DNA of 64,000 nucleotides from Haberlea rhodopensis (lineage: Eukaryota; Streptophyta; Magnoliopsida; Lamiales; Gesneriaceae): NCBI GenBank assembly GCA_907163345.1, contig CAJQUN010000943.1, positions 62,001 to 126,000 on the forward strand, given 5' to 3'. The notes beneath the pieces were generated by a model. The model was not told the origin of the DNA and made no database searches. It saw only the letters and a program-made list of their open reading frames with translations. Position numbers and translations under genes: made by a program. This document shows, in pieces, positions 59,123 through 64,000 of this stretch (position 1 is its first letter; each line of letters starts with the position of its first letter).

Positions 59123-60250
59123 CTCTGAAAAATCGGGACTTCCCCAGATTTTTGAGCACCCCATTTCATACCATCCATACTACTTCATATCACACATAAA
59201 GTGCTTAAACAAGAATATCAATAACTTCCACATACTTTCATGCATGTATTAAAATTAAAGGTTCACTTATAACTTAAACCTACATGCATTAAACCTACCC
59301 CTTTTTATCATTACCCGACCAGCTTTTTCAGAAAACAGGGCATGATTCTTCAGTCCAGAATTCTTGAACACACATCTTTATAGCAATGAAACTACTACAT
59401 ATCCCGTAGTTCATGCTTAAACAATTATGTTGGCATGTTCACCAAACTTCCTGGCATGTACTCATGCCAAAGGTTTATTCATAACCTAAGCTAACATGCA
59501 TCATAACATCATCATAAACTTAGAGCTCAACCAACTTACAGAAAACAGGGCATCATGGCATTACCCAGATTTTCGAACACTTAGTTTCAAGCCAACAAAA
59601 CTACCACATAGCATGCTCATATAAACATGCTAGGAACTTCATAGGAACATCATGAATGAGCTTAAATCAAAGGTTCGACAAAAAACCTAACCTAGCATGC
59701 CATTTTCATACCAAGTAAAACATTAGCTTAAACAAAACTTAAACCAAACAGAATATGGTTTCTCACCCTCCTTTGCTCCGATTTTTGGAAGGTTTCTTGC
59801 AAAGAATTTTGAAGTTTCTTCCTTCCTACCTGCTAAGCTGGAGCTGGATGTGTTTTGGACGAAAATGGGGTGAGATTGGAGTGATGGAGGTGAAGTGAAA
59901 GGGTGGGGGAAAAGGCATGGGCACCCAGCCACTTGCAGCATGGGTTGGGGGTAGGTGGTGTGGGTTGGGGTGCCATGGGGTGTTTAATTGTATCCCGGTA
60001 TATAGTACGATGTATTAAAATATCCTCACTCGATATTTTCTAACTTCATATAATTAATACATCCCTTAAAATACCCAACATGCTCCCCACATCATATCAT
60101 CATAACATAATTCGTGGCCCCCAATTTAAATACACCATAACCCTTAGACACATCATAATTCATCATCATAGAACATAATCATATTACATTTCGGGGTATT
60201 ACATTACTCCCCTACTTATAAGATTTCGTCCTCGAAATCCACATGCATCA

Positions 60251-63200
60251 TCATATCGAAACTAAACATAAAAACATACCAGAGAATAGTTCCGGATAGT
60301 GCTGCACCATATGCCGTTCCGTCTCCCACGTAGCCTCCTCGACACCCCGACGATCCCACTGAACTTTGACCATCGGTATAACTTTGCTTCGTAGTCTGCG
60401 ATCCTCTCGATCCAGAATTCTGATAGGTCGTTCAACGTAGGACACATCTGAATCTAACTGTACTTCAGTAGGCTGTAAGACATGGGACGGGTCTGGCTCA
60501 TACTTCCTCAACATAGAGACATGGAAAACATCGTGTATGCCAGACAAGGATGGCGGTAGAGCCAAACGATATGCCAAAGTACCGATACGCTGTAAAACTT
60601 CATATGGCCCAACATACCTCGGAGATAACTTTCCCCGCATCCCAAAACGAACCACGCCCCTGAAGGGCGAGATCTTTAAGAAGACCCTGTCTCCTAACTG
60701 GAATTCTAGCGGTCGTCGCCGTTTATTGGCATAGGCCGCTTGCCTATCCTGGGCCGCTTTCATCTTCAGGCGTATCAACTTTATCTTACCTTCCATATCC
60801 CTGATCATATCCGGTCCTCCGACCGCTTTGCTAGTCAAGTCCTCCCAATACAGTGGTGATCTACATCGTCGTCCATACAGAGCTTCAAAAGGGGCCATTT
60901 GAATGCTCGCTTGATAACTGTTGTTATAGGAGAACTCCACCAGCGGCACTGAATCCTGCCACGGAGTATCAAACTCCAAAATACATGCCCTCAACATGTC
61001 TTCGAGCGTCTGAATGGTACGCTCTGTTTGGCCGTCTGTCTGAGGGTGATAGGCTGTACTCAGTCTCACCTCTGTGCCCAAAGCTGTCTGGAGACCCTCC
61101 CAGAAATGTGAAGTGAACCTCGGGTCTCTGTCAGACACTATCGAGACTGGAATACCATGCAATCTCACAACATCCCGTATATACATTTGAGCCATCTTTA
61201 AGTATGTATACGACATACTATAAGGGATGAAATGAGCCGTCTTCGTTAGCCTATCTACGATCACCCAGATCGCATCAAATCCTGAGGTCGTCCTTGGCAA
61301 GTGGGTCACGAAATCCATAGATATATGCTCCCACTTCCATTCAGGAACCTCTAAGCTATTCAGCTCTCCACCAGGCCTCTGCCTCTCTGCCTTTACCTGC
61401 TGGCAGATCAAACATCTTTTAACAAAAATGATTACCTCACGCTTCATGCGTCTCCACCAGAATTGATCGCATAGATCTTTGTACATCTTCTTTCCCCCTG
61501 GGTGGATACTGAAACGACTACTGTGAGCCCGCTCCAATATTCCTCTACGCAGTTCTGGTGTATTTGGGACTACCCATCGGTCGCCCAATCTCAAAGAGTC
61601 ATCTTCAGCCACTCTGAACTTGGATGGCTGACCCTGAAGTACCAATGATGTCCACCTCTGAACCTCACTATCGGACTTCTGGGCCTTCCTGATTGCCTCA
61701 AATATGTCTGGCTCCGCCAATAGGGTCGACACTCGCACAGGCGACGTGTCTACATTGAAATCATAGCCCAGTTGGCAATAAGACGTCATCAAGGCTGACA
61801 AACACATAACATCCTCTGCAGTACTCTTTACCTTCCGACTTAAGGCGTCTGCTATCAGGTTTGCTTTACCTGGATGGTACTCAATTTCACAATCATAATC
61901 TTTGAGCAAATCCATCCATCTTCTTTGCCTCATATTCAACTCTGCCTGAGTGAATAAGAACTTCAGGCTCTTATGGTCCGTATATATAGTGAAAGACGTG
62001 CCATACAAGTAATGCCTCCAGATCTTTAAGGCGAATATGATGGCCGCCAATTCCAAATCATGCACTGGATACCTGGCTTCGTGTGGCTTCAGCTGCTTCG
62101 ATGCATAAGCCACCACATGCTTATCTTGCATCAACACACAGCCCAAGCCCTGCAATGACGCATCCGTATACAAGGCGAACCTCTTATCCTCAGACGGAAT
62201 CACCAGCACAGGCGCTGTAGTCAAACGGCGCTTCAGCTCTTGGAAGCTTTCCTCACAAGCCTCAGACCAAAAGAAGGGGACTCCTTTCTGAGTCAGCTGT
62301 GTCAGAGGTTTGGCAATCTTCGAGAAACCTTCGATGAAACGTCGGTAATAACCTGCCAGACCGAGGAAACTCCGTATTTCCGGTACAGAAGTGGGTGCAG
62401 CCCACTCCATCACAGCTTCAATCTTCCTTGAATCCACAGATATTCCGTGGCTAGATATGACATGGCCTAAAAATACCACGCTGTCCAACCAGAACTCGCA
62501 CTTACTAAGCTTTGCGTATAACTGATGATCCCTAAGGATCTGAAGCACTATCCTCAAGTGCCTTACATGCTCTTCTTCAGTCCGAGAGTAAATAAGTATG
62601 TCGTCAATGAAGACTATGACGAACTGATCCAAATATGGCTGGAACACCTTGTTCATCAAACTCATGAAGACAGCTGGGGCATTCGTCACCCCAAAAGGCA
62701 TGACCAGGAATTCATAGTGCCCATATCTAGTCCTGAAAGCCGTCTTCTGAACATCATCTTCTCTTACTCGAATCTGATGGTACCCCGACCTCAGATCGAT
62801 CTTACTATAGAGCCTCGTACCCTGCAACTGATCGAACAAGTCATCGATCCTCGGAAGTGGATACTTGTTCTTTACTGTAGCTTTGTTTAACTGCCTATAA
62901 TCAATGCATAGACGCATCGATCCATCTTTCTTCTTAACAAATAAGACAGGCGCACCCCATGGCGATACGCTAGGGCGTATGTAGCCCTTATCAAGGAGTT
63001 CCTGCAACTGTATCTTTAACTCCCTTAACTCTGCTGGTGCCATCCTATACGGGGCGCGAGAAATTGCAGACGTCCCTGGTAGTAGTTCAATCCCAAACTC
63101 GACCTCTCTCGTCGGTGGGAATCCGGGAATCTCCTCCGGAAAGACATCAGGAAACTCCGCCACTACGGGCACATCTTCAACCTTCAATTCCTTCCTCTTA

Positions 63201-63922
63201 TCCGTCATGTCAACAGCGTAGATAAGATATCCTTCATGGCCTCGTTCCAATAGCTGTGTCATCTTGACAGCAGATATTAACGGAATCTTCGGACGGGAAC
63301 CATCCCCATAGAATGTCCACTGGACTCCCAATACAGATCTAAATCGGACAGTCCTTTGCCTGCAGTTTACCACTGCCTGATACTTGTTCAGAACATCGAT
63401 GCCCACAATGCAATCGAAGTCTGTCATTCCCAACACAATCAAATCTGATCTTAACTCATTATCCTCAAAATAAATGAGGCCATCATAAACAATCTGATCC
63501 GTAGTCAAACTTCTTCCAGCGGGGGTCGAGACCATAAGAGGCATGGGGGACGGAGAAGTGCATATGTGGTGCCTTTCAACAAAACTTGTCGACACAAAAG
63601 AGTGTGACGCACCTGTGTCTATCAATTTAAGAGCAGGGTGCGTAAATAAAAGACACGTACCCGCTATAACTTCCTCCGGGGCCGCCGTAGCCTGCTCCCT
63701 CGTCAAAGCATACACCTGTCCCTGAGGTGGCCCCGCGGGCTGACCTCCATACTGTCTTGGCACAAAGGTGGCCGGTGTTGTGCCGTTCTGTCCGCAGGTC
63801 TCCCCGTAGAGCTCTGCTGTCTTCCCCTGTTGGGACACCGCCGAGCAAAGTGGCCTCTGTCGCCACAGACATAACATCCTACGCAGTCCTTTGCCAAATG
63901 TGGCTGCCCACAAAGAGTGCAC
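60251..63922 (-). CDS. Chromovirus Pol polyprotein (protease, RT, RNase H, integrase)
   Basis: Uninterrupted frame of 1,223 codons; true Pol similarity starts near residue 50, so the first codons are a different-frame overlap with gag. Protease LIDTGASHSF near residue 100. Reverse transcriptase from about 290 (PWGAPVLFVKKKDGSMRLCI) with the FIDDILIYS catalytic loop near 435. RNase H with LYTDASLQGLGCVL near 575. Integrase zinc finger (H..H, CLICQQVK) at about 790-835, and the D, D, E residues in MDFVTHLP, SDRDPRF and GQTERTIQTLEDML. C-terminal chromodomain-like VKVQWDRRGVEEATWE. All catalytic motifs are intact. The order RT-RNase H-integrase plus chromodomain defines a Ty3/gypsy chromovirus, probably Tekay/Del-like. 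The 5' LTR and most of gag lie beyond the right edge. With no internal stop it may be a young copy. Confidence 0.93.
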   Translation of the reverse strand: MHSLWAATFGKGLRRMLCLWRQRPLCSAVSQQGKTAELYGETCGQNGTTPATFVPRQYGGQPAGPPQGQVYALTREQATAAPEEVIAGTCLLFTHPALKLIDTGASHSFVSTSFVERHHICTSPSPMPLMVSTPAGRSLTTDQIVYDGLIYFEDNELRSDLIVLGMTDFDCIVGIDVLNKYQAVVNCRQRTVRFRSVLGVQWTFYGDGSRPKIPLISAVKMTQLLERGHEGYLIYAVDMTDKRKELKVEDVPVVAEFPDVFPEEIPGFPPTREVEFGIELLPGTSAISRAPYRMAPAELRELKIQLQELLDKGYIRPSVSPWGAPVLFVKKKDGSMRLCIDYRQLNKATVKNKYPLPRIDDLFDQLQGTRLYSKIDLRSGYHQIRVREDDVQKTAFRTRYGHYEFLVMPFGVTNAPAVFMSLMNKVFQPYLDQFVIVFIDDILIYSRTEEEHVRHLRIVLQILRDHQLYAKLSKCEFWLDSVVFLGHVISSHGISVDSRKIEAVMEWAAPTSVPEIRSFLGLAGYYRRFIEGFSKIAKPLTQLTQKGVPFFWSEACEESFQELKRRLTTAPVLVIPSEDKRFALYTDASLQGLGCVLMQDKHVVAYASKQLKPHEARYPVHDLELAAIIFALKIWRHYLYGTSFTIYTDHKSLKFLFTQAELNMRQRRWMDLLKDYDCEIEYHPGKANLIADALSRKVKSTAEDVMCLSALMTSYCQLGYDFNVDTSPVRVSTLLAEPDIFEAIRKAQKSDSEVQRWTSLVLQGQPSKFRVAEDDSLRLGDRWVVPNTPELRRGILERAHSSRFSIHPGGKKMYKDLCDQFWWRRMKREVIIFVKRCLICQQVKAERQRPGGELNSLEVPEWKWEHISMDFVTHLPRTTSGFDAIWVIVDRLTKTAHFIPYSMSYTYLKMAQMYIRDVVRLHGIPVSIVSDRDPRFTSHFWEGLQTALGTEVRLSTAYHPQTDGQTERTIQTLEDMLRACILEFDTPWQDSVPLVEFSYNNSYQASIQMAPFEALYGRRCRSPLYWEDLTSKAVGGPDMIRDMEGKIKLIRLKMKAAQDRQAAYANKRRRPLEFQLGDRVFLKISPFRGVVRFGMRGKLSPRYVGPYEVLQRIGTLAYRLALPPSLSGIHDVFHVSMLRKYEPDPSHVLQPTEVQLDSDVSYVERPIRILDREDRRLRSKVIPMVKVQWDRRGVEEATWETERHMVQHYPELFSGMFLCLVSI

Positions 63923-64000
63923 TGAACTCTTCCAGATCTGTCTCCCTGAGACTGTCCTCTCCCAGATGGAGCATCATTCCTACCTTTCCCTTTCCATCGA
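63700..64000 (-). CDS. Chromovirus Gag, zinc-knuckle end (partial)
   Basis: A frame open from the window edge to a stop at about 63703. It carries a degenerate knuckle (CTLCGQPHLAKDC) and a canonical CX2CX4HX4C knuckle (CYVCGDRGHFARRC), then PNRGRQQSSTG. Homology to Gag-Pol then passes into the Pol frame around VPRQYGGQPAGPP, in a different reading frame. Related elements usually keep gag and pol in one frame, so this is probably a one-base indel near 63780-63820; a frameshifting site is the alternative. Confidence 0.8.

Larger units (their letters stand above)
57867..60203 (-). mobile_element. 3' LTR of chromovirus, 2.34 kb
   Basis: Minus strand starts TGTAATACCCCGAAATG after a purine stretch (AGTAGGGGAGTAA) and ends near AAGACCCCACA at 57867. 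It is homologous to the LTR at 34262-36642. It contains a CGATCGATCG cluster (58901-59122) and a minisatellite (58281-58540) in the same order and at nearly the same distances from its start. The LTR end lies 44 bp from the Athila-like frame. Confidence 0.85.

Noticed and set aside
1..64000. rRNA or tRNA genes
   Set aside because: No rRNA-like stretch and no convincing tRNA cloverleaf or A/B box pair was seen by eye; a tRNA-finding program would be needed to exclude a degenerate copy.

Overview
The window is nuclear DNA of a flowering plant, most likely a eudicot. It carries intron-bearing relics of plant-specific families (SBT2 subtilase, auxin response factor, GDSL esterase), LTR retrotransposons of several plant lineages, a Mutator-like element with a plant mobile domain gene, hAT-type and foldback elements, and an endogenous pararetrovirus. 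Nothing prokaryotic or organellar was recognised. Gene density is very low: the only apparently intact host gene is the 5' part of a GDSL esterase/lipase running off the left edge.

Layout. 1-579: GDSL esterase (minus). 2.0-5.4 kb: three tandem arrays ending in a polypurine tract and a 500-bp LTR. 7.3-11.0 kb: a decayed Mutator-like element (10-bp target duplication) with a transposase pseudogene and an oppositely oriented plant-mobile-domain pseudogene, between arrays of short palindromes. 13.0-21.2 kb: low-copy sequence with a leucine-rich-repeat-like fragment and a pseudogenised SBT2 subtilase (minus). 24.7-25.7 kb: an inverted piece of the 2-5 kb repeat family. 27.1-33.2 kb: a tandemly duplicated foldback structure with four copies of one exon-like segment. 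33.2-36.6 kb: 3' part of a Ty3/gypsy chromovirus (integrase plus LTR). 36.6-45.4 kb: a mosaic of copies of the 13-21 kb region, interrupted by a truncated copia element, a tandem duplication, a hAT MITE, a 1.3-kb foldback element and auxin-response-factor exons. 45.4-48.2 kb: a second chromovirus integrase remnant split by a solo LTR with a perfect 5-bp duplication. 48.2-49.6 kb: a copia-like LTR. 52.4 kb to the right edge: a three-level nest, in which a caulimovirid pararetrovirus is cut by an Athila-like LTR element, itself cut by a chromovirus whose pol frame is open over 1,223 codons.

The elements form a history rather than a pathway. A small low-copy region was copied in both orientations, host genes in it decayed, and successive transposons inserted. 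The most unusual recurring signal is a cluster of CGATCGATCG palindromes inside LTRs of at least three different elements or families. In two related chromovirus LTRs, and less exactly in the solo LTR, it lies upstream of a minisatellite. Several clear coding segments (GDSL gene, SBT2 exons, ARF exons, mobile-domain exons) are only visible by reading frames and splice sites directly, because they are partial, spliced or frameshifted.
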